Assembly (NCBI GenBank): GCA_030141605.1
Contig: JAQGDQ010000095.1
Coordinates: 560,001-585,352, forward strand
Source of the DNA: Tubiluchus corallicola
Taxonomy: Eukaryota; Priapulida; Priapulimorpha; Priapulimorphida; Tubiluchidae
DNA: 25,352 nucleotides
Direction of reading: 5' to 3'
The position numbers and the translations under genes were made by a program. Every line of letters starts with the position of its first letter. The stretch's first letter is position 1. Shown here in pieces: positions 10,001 to 22,387 of the stretch. The notes under the pieces are model-generated. The model did no database searches. It worked only from the letters and a program-made list of their open reading frames with translations, and was not told where the DNA came from.

Positions 10001-12311
10001 TTATAACAACCAGAAACAATTGCCTATAAGTCAAATTCTTTGTGCTGATTGGACAAAATTTAATCGAAATGATTTTTAGGTGCTAAAATTAACATAATTA
10101 GTAGGATTATAGTACGGTGGGAAATAGTAAAGATACTTTAACTTACTACATTTATTTTAACGTTTCATCTACTGTAACCAAATGGTGATCAAGGCTTGTC
10201 ATACACGTATACTTGCAGTAACCTCACATCTGAAAAACTGCTCTGTGGTGCACTTGACAACAAGGTTATGTGAACGTTAAAGAAATGAAACATCGCGCCA
10301 TATAATGTTAATTTTCGTTCAGTGCAGTCCCACAGTACATTGGAAAAATAACACTGTGATGCATTCCATTTATATAAACAATTCGAAACATGTTTATGGC
10401 ATAATAATAAAAATTGTTTACATTACAGTAAAGATTTTGCGTGTCCTACATTTATAATAACAGTAGGCTCCATAATTAAGGAATAAAATGGTTTAATTTA
10501 TAACTTCTTAATAGTTTAGTTCATCTAATTATTTTAAATTATTTGTGTTCAGTTTGGCTATTTTGGCGGATTCTGCAATTTAGACTCTGAATGGCACCCC
10601 AAAGGACTGGTTCAGTATAGCACTGTATACATAAGAATGAATTTTTAGGCACGCCAGGTCACACGGCCTCCAAACTCCAGTTTCTTTGTATTTCTGATAT
10701 GATTTCGAAACCTTTTGTACTCACAATGCTAAACAAATCAATATGAATTCTCAGATTATATGTGTTGTTATATAAAGTTTTCCAGTGAGTATTGAAAAGA
10801 AATAGATACTTAAGGTTTAGACGTGTATACTATTAAGAAGTACAAGACTCAAAACCGGTTTCTATACCAAGAACAGGAAAATCCTTTACAGATTTAAAAA
10901 AATGAAACTGAAAAAAATTAAAATCCTTTAAAAACCATTTTTGTCTCTTAAGAATAAGCAATTAAGGAAAAAATACTCAATGATAATGCACATAAACCAT
11001 TTAAAATTTTAGGCAAGATACTGAGTTATATGACTGAAAATACAAAAAAGTGTAGCTTTATAACAACGTGCAGCCATGCACGCACAAGGGTGAAAACACT
11101 GATTATTTTTATTCTTTTAAATTTTGTAATTTTATTCTGCACCTCTAATTTAACTTTTTGGTTGTAATAATGAAGAAACAGCATAAAAGTACATACTATT
11201 ATTGTAACTACTGTGTACTCTTTTGTGTCAAAATGTACAGCTCAGTAACATACTGCTACATTAGGATATGCTTCTTTTCATTTTTAGAGCAAATTATGTA
11301 TGATACAATATACCATGTAGTAACACAGTATATAATATGACATATATTAAGATATGGCATATGCAGTATGTACCATAGATGTTAGTACATGTATTACTTA
11401 TTTCTTTACTAATCTCATTCATTAATTATTAGTTTACTTGTGGAATGTCCTCTCTGACGGGGATTACACGTAGATTTTATTAAACTTTTATCATAGTATG
11501 TTATAGAATAACTGAACTACTAATATGCATGTATTTTTAGATGTTTAGTCTAGAATTCCTTTCGAATAAATCGCTGAACTGCGTGAAAGCTAAAACTTCC
11601 CAAACGGCTTTAATCTAAAGCTTAAACAGTTCATCGGCTTATCACACTAAACGTGTTCAGGCGGTGAGTACAGCGATATTGACCAATGGTCATTTCAGTG
11701 CTTGACCTCTTGCTCAAATTTGACGGCTTATTAATCGAATTTAACACAGACTGATCAGGAAGAGAGAATGTGTGAGAGTTGTTGTATGTAGCACGAGTGT
11801 GCACCATACACTGTGTGTGTGAATGAACTCCCCCAAATATACTTCCCCTTCCGAACTCGCGCGACCTAATGACCTTTCTTTACACTCACATTGTGATATA
11901 ACTTATCGATACGAAACAAATAAATAATGGTTGGAAACAAAATGCAGTGAATGCAAATTTAACATTGTCTGTACTGTACATGATCGTGCGCATATACGTT
12001 GACCTTTTACAATCAGTTATGATGTTGTGGTACTTAAAAGTCGGAAACTGCGCAAATTTTAACAGAGTTTTGCGGCAATTGTGAATACTAATTGTTGCAA
12101 TTGTTGGTGTAATCGACAAAACTACTTTAAGGCCAGGCACAGCTACTTCATGTGAATTAATTAGCTGTAATATCGTTTACCGGTAAGATAAAAAATGGCA
12201 AAGTTAATCAAATAGAAGAAATAAGATATAGGATATATAATAAGATATATTAATTTGATATAAGTAGTAAACAGTAGTTAATGAATGATCTTTATTATAC
12301 GAGTAGTAAAA
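7060..12311. other. Long intergenic stretch, no supported gene
   Basis: Five kilobases of AT-rich DNA with short open frames only, for example 7936-8133 (+), 8659-8910 (-) and 11886-12140 (-). None has a recognised domain, clear splice context or unusual composition. A CpG-richer patch lies around 8160-8480, with an E-box (CACGTG) at 8476-8481. I see no tRNA, rRNA or transposon ends here. Confidence 0.5.
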
Positions 12312-12385
12312 GAGATAGCTAGATAGAGAGATGGATGGATGGATGGATGGATGAACGGACGGATGGATGGACAGATAGACAGATT
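12312..12385. repeat. Degenerate (GATA/GGAT)n tetranucleotide repeat
   Basis: GATAGCTAGATAGAGAG passes into about seven copies of GGAT with GGAC variants, then GATAGACAGAT. It is a small array with the same 4-bp style as those near the left edge. Confidence 0.88.
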
Positions 12386-12826
12386 AGAAATGTAAACTGT
12401 GTATAACAATAGACACTTTGAGATCTCTAGCTGTAAATTACAGTAATTGAAAAGTATTCATCCAGTAGACTAGTGTTTTTAAAATTCAAATTTTATCTCA
12501 TGAACTTCATTTTGAAAAGCTGTACTAGGATTGAAACATCGTAAGACATGATAGGTTTAGGATTTGTATTGAATATGCTGACAGGAGCTTCTTGCACATG
12601 CCCCCAGCTGTTTTCTGTCATGTATTCCCATGGTAAAGAGAGCATAACCCTTGCCAGAATAATAAAATGAACCACATGTGAGCTATTATTCACCTCCCTG
12701 TCCTACTAATTGGTCACTGCACTCCGCATACTCGTTTCAGTGGTTTGCTTTCGTACATAAGCCCATATTAGAATACGATTATATTGTTCTCTTAAATTCA
12801 ATATATTATATATTTAGTATGTAAAC
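12386..12826. other. Intergenic, nothing recognised
   Basis: Unique AT-rich sequence with a 66-codon minus-strand frame at 12493-12693 that shows no recognisable features. Confidence 0.5.
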
Positions 12827-12970
12827 TTTATATATATATATATATATATAAAATATTATATATTATGTATTATATATTATATATTATATATTATATATTA
12901 TATTATATAATTATAAATATTATATATTATAAAATATCATATAAAATATTATATATATTAAAATATATTT
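12827..12970. repeat. AT-only tract: (TA)n then 7-bp (ATATATT)n
   Basis: A (TA)12 run at 12827-12850 leads into a heptamer-periodic ATATATT array with drift, nearly free of G and C to about 12970. It would be easily unwound and can form cruciforms, and assembly errors are likely here. Confidence 0.9.
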
Positions 12971-14654
12971 ATATTAGAAATGAATTATGCAAGCATATTT
13001 TATCCTAAGCTATTTTATCGTATGACTCCGGTTAGGTATAGCGATGAAATACATGATTGCAAATTTGATTAATGAGCAAGTCTTGGAAAGCAATCAAATG
13101 GTTGAACTAGACCATTAAGCTACACTGATAGTACACCAAACAATTTGCACTATCGATAGCCTTATTTTTGTCATGCATTCATGATCCTTTGCCTTTATAC
13201 ATTCCTCTCTGTTACGCCTAATCGCCTTCCTTAAAGCATACATAAACATCATCTTGCAATAACTGAACCAGACCCATCTATTTGTAAACCATTCATCAGC
13301 TTTTTAGCAAAGCATGACGACCGCGGCTGACTTGATACATTCATCCCAATAATCCCGGTTTTATTGATTTTCCCGTTTTGCCAGGAGTTGTTTTCCGGCA
13401 TGTTTCGAGTCGTGTAGTACCAAGCGGCGACTCGTTCTGGCATAGCTTGCGCATCGTCAGGTCTCAACAACCTGACTGAACTTTCAACAACCTTAAGCCA
13501 AATGAGGCAAGCAAAAAACCAGCAAATGCCTGGCGACGTCAACACGTTGTACCTTTCTTTAAATCAAGTTTACTTATCCAACGGAGGTGACTGCCCAAAT
13601 GTATGAGGTACCATTTTGCCAGATTTCAGCAAGGTCAACAACAGCAATTTCAGAGAGCGACACATGCGCCTCCCGTGACGTTTTGCAGTTTTTGGATGGT
13701 AACTTGTAAATAAGTACTTCACCAAACAAACATAATGCAACTGAACTGAAGTTAGGTTGAACAAACAACAAAGATGATAAACAAATCATTAAAATCGGTA
13801 GCGAGGCGTCTGAATTTTGCAGAAAACAATTTCATGTTGAACAGTAAACAGTCAGTGAAGCTGTCCTTAAATACAAGAATTAATTTTTGTAGAAACAATA
13901 TATTAAAAAAACAAGCTTTGGTACCTTCAAATTTTAAATAAAACTAAATAGGTTCTTTTAAATAGTAATATCATCTTATTTTTCTTTCCGAAACACACTA
14001 CCTGTAAGCCCTTCCGTAACAGAAGCTGCATCGCATGCTGTAGACGCAGGTCAGTGTGTTCTTCAACATTATAACCAAAAATCACTAAAGATTTTAATAA
14101 CGTCACTGTCTTTTATTGCTCTTTTAATGCCGCATTTATAGCGTGATTTATTATTTACCATTTGTCTTGTTTAATAATGGATGATCCCAGTGTAGTAATT
14201 TCACGACAAATTAGAAGACGTTGAAGTTTATTACCCATCACATTAACTTGGCTTTTCCTGTCCCACGTGGATTATAAGAAATAACAGATTCGCAAACAGT
14301 TTAACATTGAAATACTACCGATTCATTGTCTCTAGTACAAACTCTATGTATAAAGTTTTCTTCGCTGAGTGTGTTCATAAAAAACAGTGTCTACTCAAAC
14401 TTTAGGATGAAGGGCATTATTATTGTAATATATGCACATTTTTGCGTGCATCTAGCAGCGGAGTGAAGGTGGATTCATTTGGAAATCACTTGCCTTCATT
14501 CATTCACATTATCTAATTAACTACTATGTTACTATGTATCTTTCCGTCTTCCAAAATTCGGTTGGAAGCCCAGAAAAAATGATAGGCTAGAAGCCAGTTG
14601 CTAAAAATACGATTAGAAAAGAACTTCCAAAAACCACCCGTGCAAGACTACCGA
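12971..14654. other. Intergenic with a GC-richer patch at 13250-13760
   Basis: The middle part carries overlapping minus-strand frames (13249-13545, 13570-13764, 13574-13789) without recognised domains. A short perfect stem (CGAGTCG/CGACTCG at 13406-13412 and 13428-13434) sits next to a CTGACGA box on the minus strand. An old mobile-element remnant is possible but was not identified. Confidence 0.4.
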
Positions 14655-14660
14655 TATATA

Positions 14661-15156
14661 CGGTGTTTCAAATGTCAACTTACACTTTGATTTCTAACTA
14701 CCCAACAAATCTCGTTTGATTTTTAAATTTTGGTATATAATTTCTTTTTAGATTTTACTTCAATCAGAATACACTTTTACATGAATGAAGAAGGGCCTTT
14801 GGCATTCGATTATATGAATTAATTTTTTGACTAGTACCCCGTTGCTATAATGACGACAGTAACGTTAGAAATGAGGTGCAAAAACAGCGGGGTAAAATGT
14901 CCTTTGATTACTAATTGAAGTTTAGCAGAAATTCAGAATACTTTATGAACCATAACATTTTCTCACTATTACAATTTAGTTTTTCAATAAGGTGCAGTCC
15001 TTCCTCGCTACTCATGGGCTGTTAGCAGCTTTGTTAATGTAAGACACCCCATTTCTGCCAAAGGTTTTAGTTCATTTGCACGTATTTTCAAACACTTTCC
15101 TTTGCTTGTTAATATATCGGAAATGTAAAGCTCGTTTTGACTTCTGAGACACCCTG
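14661..15156. mobile_element. Non-autonomous DNA transposon with imperfect TIRs, about 0.5 kb
   Basis: The left end reads CGGTGTTTCAAATGTCAA (from 14661). The right end in reverse complement reads CAGGGTGTCTCAGAAGTCAA (15156 back to 15137). The match allows a two-base gap and a few changes, and weaker similarity continues inwards (CTTTGATTTC versus CTTTACATTTC). Both ends are flanked by TATATA, consistent with a TA or TATA target duplication. There is no transposase frame inside. Termini reading CAGGGTGT... are common among cut-and-paste elements of animals; the superfamily is not certain, with a TA-targeting group most likely. Confidence 0.68.
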
Positions 15157-15162
15157 TATATA

Positions 15163-17247
15163 TGCATGAAAATATGCACCCTGGTTATGGTAGATTCACA
15201 ATCCACTTACAGACAGAAATCAGCGTGATCGTAATTGGCGTTGAATGAGAGTTATGATTTCATTGTGTTCGTGTCTGGTGTGTTTGCTCAGAGCCTGTGA
15301 CAGATTCTTTGTAAGATCATTGTGACCCGAAGCTCTTGCAGCTGCAGCTTTTTTAAACTGGCTTCGTCCCTGGAGTGTTTATTGATTCGCTAGGATTTTC
15401 TTTACGGACGCCGCGTTTTTCTCGTGAACATTCGTACTAGGAACGAGGCGGTGCTACAAACAAGAGTGATGGGGTGTTAATGCATAATGAACGCATTCAT
15501 GTTCAGCAGCCGCTGGGCACTTTAGCCTCGTGGACGTGGTGAAATACGCACAGCTGGTCCAACTTACACACTAGGTTAGTTGTAAGTTAGGCAGTAATAT
15601 CGGATTCTTTATGCTGAAAAGCCCGTATTGTGTGTCCCGTTAAAGTTAATGCCGACAGTCAGAGGAAAGCCAGCCAAGCGGCTTGAAACCAGATCGTGGT
15701 TAAAAGATATGTTGACCCTTACGTCTTTAGCTAAGAAGCCCAGTCAAGTTTAGGTTGCCGTTCATTAACAGATTCTGCAAACCATTAACTTTATATAAAA
15801 TCGAGTGGTTCTTGATTTGACTTGTAATACACGACGATCAGCAAAAATTTAAACAACACTCATTATTTAGCAAACTTGGGACTTCTTTCCTTATTTCAAA
15901 AACTTTTTGAAAGAGTTGTAAAGCTGTGTATGGCACAACCCACAATCGCCCGCATGTGAGTTTTCATGGACATCGTTTACTGTGATTAGGCGGCGATTGC
16001 GTGCTACTTACCCAGAACAGCCAAATAAACTGTTGATCTATGCCAGGCCCTGTGGGCATCCGAAGAGCAAAATCGATGCCTCTTATTTTGAAACCCGCCT
16101 CCCGGCTCCTATCCCGGGCTAGGTCATTGAACTCGAAGCAGTAATTATCACAAAAAACATCAATACACGCTGATAGCGCTTGATCAGGCCTGCGTATTAG
16201 CCTCAAGTTCCTTTATCTGGGACAGCTTGAGAATTGAGCATTTTGCAGAGAAAATAAGGCTCTCTGTATGATGAAGCCTGTCACAGATTATTAGCCAACT
16301 AAAACGCTGAAGTTAATTAGAGTTGACTCATAGATTTACTCAGTCTAGAGTCTACGCATTTCAGCTTAAGGTAAAAATTGGTGATCAGCAAGGCAAGAGG
16401 AATGGCTGGAATTAGTTTACTTTTGCAGTTACTGGCAATAAAAGACTAGCATTTTCGAATGCATATTTCTACGGAAAATTGCTGTGAATATTTAATTTGA
16501 TTAGGATTCTTAGTCTGTATGCGTGATATGCAAGCGCTTTGCGTACTATCTGTGGTATTGCATTTACAATAACACAATGTGCTAGAATTTCAATTATAAG
16601 CAATCTATTTTTATGTTACGTAAAACTTCAATGATCTGCGATATTTTACCTTATTAAGTTTTTCGGTTGACATGATCACAATATACCTGAATATAATAAA
16701 CAATACATTACACGCATCATAAACGCAACCAATATTTATCCATTGAATGAAGTTGGCCAGGTTTAGGAGCTGCCATATATCATTAACGAACTTGCATTTG
16801 TATTCTCACTGCTCATGTAGTTAAAGTGGTGAATGAGATATCATTGGCACTGCTTATGATGCCTGGGAAGTGAGGGAAACGCCTCGTCAGAAGCCAGCCC
16901 TAATACAATTCTAAATTTCCGCTGTGAGACCATCATCTGAGACACTTTAGCGCAGCATCTTGATTTTGCAGAGTCCAGCATACAGTGAACACAAGGTTTA
17001 TTTCATATGAAAAAACGTTCACTGTGCGGTAATTATGAGTCATTTTTGGTGTCTAATGTATACTTCTCAAAATGTGTTTTAAGTCGTTAGTTTTTTGCAA
17101 TGTTGCAACCAAAGTTATAATAGCTTGTAAATCTTGTTTTCACATTACAAAATTGTGCTATGGTTTTTGATGCTAAACCGGTTACCAGCTAACATCGAAA
17201 AATTTCACTCAAGCATGTGGTCAACTTATTTGAAGAAACTACTGATA
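15163..17247. other. Intergenic with one weak exon-like frame (15964-16206, -)
   Basis: Mostly unique DNA. A CpG-richer part spans about 15290-15620. The minus-strand frame 16206 to 15964 is GC-rich and contains RDRSREAGFKIRGIDFALRM. A good donor-like GGTAAGT lies inside it near 16010, but there is no pyrimidine-rich acceptor and no recognised domain. I treat it as an unproven exon or old repeat. Confidence 0.35.
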
Positions 17248-17249
17248 TA

Positions 17250-17422
17250 CAGTTAAGCCTCTTTATATGGCCTATTTTGGGACACGATAGCTGCCGTTAT
17301 GGCAAGGTTGGCATTATAACGAGGTACATTAATACATAGACATTTTGTTTTGCTAAAAATGTGGGCGTTAAGGTTGGTATCATAAGGGGGAGGGCAGGGG
17401 GCGTTATAACGAGGTTTCGCAG
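17250..17422. mobile_element. MITE with TA target site (pogo/mariner-like TIRs)
   Basis: The element is 173 bp and lies between TA dinucleotides at 17248-17249 and 17423-17424. The left end is CAGTTAAGCCTCTTTATATG; the right end in reverse complement is CTGCGAAACCTCGTTATAAC. They share a NAANCCTCNTTATA core followed by GCC. The word ATTATAACGAGG, close to the right TIR, is repeated inside at 17313-17324, exactly 90 bp from GTTATAACGAGG at 17403-17414. A further diverged copy lies near 17367. TIRs of the CAGT...CCTC.TTATA type are known from pogo/Tigger and related mariner-like elements; assignment is by resemblance. No coding capacity; frames overlapping it are incidental. Confidence 0.7.
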
Positions 17423-18487
17423 TATTTCGAATATTATTGCATTTGCAAAGGATTTGGCTCATATGAGTCACCTGATATTTTCTTTAAATTGCCAAAAATT
17501 GCTCAAGTTAGAAGAGCCTTGCAAATGGCGCTACCGTTTAACTATTTTCCAGCCACAAATGAGTTTAGCGGGCGATAAAATCGAGCATTTAACTGCAACA
17601 CGCTCATCATGCTGGAAATTATTTGCTATAAGCTGACAGGTTTTTTTACCAGAAGCCCTCGCGTGAATTCAGTTTATTTCAAATGCTAATGAGGCTTTCG
17701 AGAATTTCATTTGAACAATGATGCAAGCTAACTTGGTACTGCCTTGTACTGCTTATTAATATTACGAATTTATTCGCCCATCGGTTCAGCTTAGGAGTAA
17801 TTACGACAACGCGTAACAGCCAATTAAATTTCAGCGTTAATGAGCGAGTTTACAAAGGTTAATAGCCTTAGAGAAAACTACTGGAGCTTCAGATGCCGTA
17901 AATACACACTTCGTGTCAGTTGCAACAACCGGTTGCTGCCTCCAAGATGTTTTCTAATTAGGCAATTAGCAATGACCAGTTTTACACTAGTCTGTAAGAT
18001 CATCCTGCGGCTTTGCGTTTGACAGTTATCGCGAAAATAAATTGCAAGTGCTCATAGCAGCATATATAACACATCGTGTGATTCTTCCTTAAGACTTCAA
18101 TTTTTTGTGCATTTCTGACTTAGTGAATAAATTAAGTAAAGAAGAAGACAATGAAAAAAATGACGGAGATAATTAAAGTATCTGTAGTTCATATTATTAC
18201 AATATTTTACAGTTTACAGGGACTGTTATCTTTTGTAAGCATTTTGTTTGCGTGTCAAATCAAAACAATTTAAGCCGCACAATTCCGTTCCAAGAATACT
18301 ACCAAGCAACGGAAAGTTGAACCAGGGACTAAAATGTTGAGTCTTTTTATGCGAAGTCGTTAAGAAAGATTTCATAGCTTTTGTTTACTGCTTCAGGTCT
18401 CACTTCAACTTACTGCTTCATTCAATGTTCATAACATTTAAGAACTAAGCCTATTCACACAAATGTCTCCAATTACCGTTAGCTGAG

Positions 18488-18539
18488 AGCACATGTATGG
18501 CTTTTGTTCAGTAAGCACATGTTTGGCTTTTGTTTTTCA
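18488..18539. repeat. 26-bp tandem duplication
   Basis: AGCACATGTATGGCTTTTGT is followed 26 bp later by AGCACATGTTTGGCTTTTGT, with one difference in these 20 bases. It is a recent local duplication ending in a pyrimidine-rich stretch. Confidence 0.8.
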
Positions 18540-19720
18540 GACAGGTGCATGATCACAACGACAGAGATTTATATTTTTGCGTTTAGAGCTGTTTATCAGC
18601 AGTGGATTATTTTGTGATTCTCAGCAATTCTAGACCATTACTAATACGCCATGAATGGCAGACGCAGACAGATTCCACGAATCAGTGCGTCAGCCGTACG
18701 CAACATCCACCCACCCATTCCTGGGTCATTGACATCAGCAAGTGTCTAATGCCATCACCTAGTGGAGATGAAGCCATTTTCTGCGTTAATAATCCTCTCG
18801 ACGGCTTCACGTGCATTGTGTAAGAAAGAAGCAGGTGTAAGACACTGCACTGACGCGCACAGAAAAGAAGCCAGTTAGAATTCTTAGAGGAATAGTGCTG
18901 GCAGGTAAATGACCGACGCATTTCTGGGAAGAATCCTGTAGAGAAGCACATTACTTCTTTTTATGTTATTAAATAGTCATTGTTTGGTTTCTTTTTTAAT
19001 AAAAAGTAGTCTGTATTTATATAAAGAATGCTAATGATGAATGCAAGCCACGATGGCAGCAACTGAAAATTCTGCTCAAATTTTAAGTAGAACTTCTGTA
19101 GCACAGACAGCTCACTTCCTACTTCCTAGTGCTACAGCACGTAATTATAGTGAACTTCGCATTATCTAAATTCACCATGCTGAGAAAACAGCAGTGTGAG
19201 CACCTGTCAAGATACAGTAAAGTAACATTTAAAGGAACAAATCTTTTTGCCGCTTAAGACCACAGAAATCGCCGTATTTGCTAGTCCATTGCTTCGACAG
19301 ATTCCACTTTTCAAAACAGATGCTAATGATGACGGTGTAGCAATTTTTTTTTGGTAGTTTGGAAGCCACAGGACCCCGCTACTGGAATGCACATCTTTTT
19401 CCTTTGAACTTTTGTGGGTTTATGAGTACATGTCCAGAAAATAGATTACCTTATAATTAAGTTTCCATGATAGAAAGTTTATATTAAAGTTCTTCTTGAA
19501 GAAAGCGAGGTTGTAGTTTTCTGGTAAAGAGGTGCACATGTAAGACGCCCGAGAGAAAACAAATGTGTATATCTGCATCTCCTAATGTCCAAGATAAAAG
19601 TGTGAGAAGCAGCAAACATTCGCAGTAAATTGTCATCATTTGGAGCCAGTAAGAAGACTCCCTGAGTCCTGGCCACGCCCGTCTTCTACAAAAGTACTGC
19701 AGCGGCAGATTTCGATGAAC

Positions 19721-19758
19721 AAACGAATACAGAGTGGACACACGAATACAGAGTGGAC
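19721..19758. repeat. 19-bp tandem duplication
   Basis: AAACGAATACAGAGTGGAC is directly followed by ACACGAATACAGAGTGGAC, one mismatch in 19. A replication-slippage duplication is the simplest reading. Confidence 0.88.
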
Positions 19759-20156
19759 CAAATAATCAATGTGATTTTGCAATATGTCAAGAGGCACCAG
19801 CCTAGATGTGGGTGTAGTACTCCATCCAAGGTCCGATAGTCCATTTGTAAAGAGATATATTGAGTCAGGAATTCTAACATGTTTCTAAATATTGCTGGCA
19901 TTGATTGGTAAAAAAATGTAGATAGCCTTATTAGGCGCTTATTAAAACAGGAGAGAATAACGTTTGTTTAAAGAGAAATTATATTTTTAGACATCCTTTA
20001 AAAATTGTTGCGTAAGTATTTTTGCTACGTATAAGAAATGCTTTTCAGTTAGCGTCACCTAAAATTATCCCACGCAAATGTCCAATTAGTTTCAAGCAAA
20101 CTCACAAACAAACAGGTGAGCTTTTAATTAGTCCCTACGTGAGCGCAAACTGCCTC

Positions 20157-20185
20157 CTGCAGGTGAATGACTTATTTACCTGCAG
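20157..20185. other. Perfect 8-bp stem hairpin
   Basis: CTGCAGGT (20157-20164) and ACCTGCAG (20178-20185) are perfect reverse complements around a 13-nt loop. Each arm holds a PstI-type palindrome. Function unknown. Confidence 0.6.
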
Positions 20186-20497
20186 TTATACACCGGTAGT
20201 GGTTCAGGTTGATCAATATGTATTCACTACTATGAGTGATTTGAATCAGTAACAAGGGCAAAGGTGATATTAAAAGAAAATTTATTACGTCATTACATCA
20301 TAGTTGATAAATTGCCCAAAGGGCAACACCTAATTAACTCTGCATCACTTTAGCTGTCAATTAATTCCATTATTATTGCCTTATTAATCGTTGTTTTCGA
20401 TTACTTCAGTACTGTGTTATCAATTTACTACCAGATTCTGTGCTTCGCACTACTGAAAGACTAACAGCTCATCAACTTCTGTCGAGAGAAACAGTAA

Positions 20498-20601
20498 AGT
20501 CGGCTCAGTCGTGCTTATTCACAAAACTGTTGTGCAAAGGCACAGCGCAAAAATGGAATAGGTTCATTGTTCACTGCCGCAGCTGCAAAACTGAGCCGAC
20601 T
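20498..20601. repeat. Inverted repeat, 12 bp perfect arms
   Basis: AGTCGGCTCAGT (20498-20509) and ACTGAGCCGACT (20590-20601) are exact reverse complements, and pairing resumes at TGC/GCA after two mismatches (15 of 17). The 80-nt interior shows no further long pairing. It could be the ends of a very small MITE, but no target duplication is visible. Confidence 0.6.
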
Positions 20602-20826
20602 GATATTTATCAGCTGTTGTTTGTTAATTGCGTTGTCTATTAATAGCTAGAAAAGGTAAAAAAGCTGCTGGCTTATTGGCTAGAAGGGTACATTGTTCAC
20701 GCCTAGTACAAGGGTTAGTCCTGCTAATCTAGTGCAGACTAACAAGGTTGAATTTGGGTTTTATGCTTTTCATTTGCTGCATTGAGATTGGTTCATTAGG
20801 CACACTAGCTAATGCCGCTAATAGGA

Positions 20827-20870
20827 CCAAAACCAAACTGCGGTAAACAATGAACGAGGATTGGTTTTGG
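20827..20870. other. 10-bp stem hairpin
   Basis: CCAAAACCAA (20827-20836) pairs with TTGGTTTTGG (20861-20870) across 24 nt. Low-complexity arms make chance likely. Confidence 0.4.
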
Positions 20871-22368
20871 ATTTTTTTTCAAAACAGTGTCACGTTTACT
20901 TAAGGATCTATAACTTGTTCTTGTATAATTTGTTTGTTCCTAACCGGCTTAGGATAAAATTTATGTAACGATGTGCATTGTGACTGGTCTAGTCTGAGAA
21001 AAATAGCAGTTTGGTAGATCGGTTTTTCAAATTGGTTGGCGCTTTATTATTTAAGCAAATCATTAACACAGATACCTTTAGCCCACTAGCCACACCTGGC
21101 AGCTAATTTCCCGCGCGACTCTGACAATGCAGTAATTAATTATGGAGTGTACTACGATTTGTTTTCAATTCCAAGTGTATTGTCTGATAAATCATGCAAT
21201 GCAGGTCATGGGGTTATCACTCACTGGGATATGACTCACCTGGCTGTCATTAACCTGTCTGCTCTCGGCTCGCCCTACAGGAGGCCTAAGCTATCATCGC
21301 ATTATCAGCGCAAAGTTTCTTTTTTTACAAAATGGTAGAAAACAATTGACACGAGTGATAACCATTATATTCGCGTATTAATTATATTGTAACGTTGAGC
21401 GGATGGTGCTGATATGCATGTAATGAAGAAAACGTAAAAAAACAGTAGTAAAAGTGAAATTCAAGAATTAAGTAACTCGCCAGATATCTAATCCAATGTG
21501 CCCCATGCCGGCTGTCATTACGGAGCAGGTGCTGAGGTGGAAAACACACTTGCCCGTCAGCCCACTGTGCCGACGAGGCCATTCTATACCAGCTACTTAC
21601 AGCTGCTATGCAATGGATCGAACCATCACAATGTAGAGGGGTGGGGCGAAAATAAATGGCATTTCGCCTCCATAATAACATTAATCGGATAAACGAATCA
21701 ATGTGCCAAGTCTGTTTGCTTAAATAAAGTATTTCTAAATGTCATAAAGTTTCGAGATGACATATCTCAGGTTGGTATCTTTTTTTTTCTCAAACGGTAA
21801 GCAGCAATAACTGCAACAACTTAATTATGCCTTATCTGTTTCTCAAAGTCTAGGCATCAGTGATCAGTCCTCAGTTCTTGCTCACTTAAGTTTGTTTACT
21901 GTTGCATTTCCTATAGATCTATTTACAGAAATAATTTATTTAAAGGGAACATTTTAGTAACAACCATTTAGAAACATTTAGTTGTTCTACCAATAGTTAT
22001 AACGCAATTCGTGGTTGCGAAACACTGGCTTGCAGTGTTGCAAACATTTTACAAGTGCATTTTCTCCTTTGCAGCTTCCTGCCTAATTACATTATGGAGT
22101 TACATAGTAGGGATGGTCCAATTACAATTTCCGTAATCGAGGGAAGAACGTTCCCTCTGAACAATAAGTTACTCAAGTCTGGCCGCCCAACTAAGTAAAG
22201 TGCTTGAGTTGTAAGCCTCTTTCAAATTTGCAAATTTGTCTTTCTCTTCTATCAGGTAAAGGAGACGTGCAGTTTTGTTTACGATTTTTCGACGGTTTTG
22301 AAACAATCTTGCAGTTATGCGTTCATATGCCATTCACATTACTCCTGAGAAATTCAACTGATATTTGA

Positions 22369-22387
22369 AGGCGCCACCTATTTGACT
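22369..22387 (-). promoter_or_regulatory. Single CTCF-like word
   Basis: On the minus strand AGGTGGCGCC fits the 3' part of the CTCF consensus (AGRKGGCRSY), but the 5' CCASY part matches only partly (CAAAT). It points opposite to the pair at 4430-4466. Chance cannot be excluded. Confidence 0.25.

Noticed and set aside
12827-12970. Replication origin or matrix attachment site at the AT-only tract
   Set aside because: AT richness alone is not evidence; it is a simple (TA)n and heptamer repeat.
13249-13789. Overlapping minus-strand frames in a GC-richer patch
   Set aside because: Frames overlap each other and match nothing recognised; kept only as a possible mobile-element relic.
15964-16206. 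Exon-like minus-strand frame with a GGTAAGT donor inside
   Set aside because: No proper acceptor and no recognised protein; downgraded to a comment in the intergenic entry.
17253-17636. Frames on both strands over the MITE
   Set aside because: They are incidental readings through the transposon ends.
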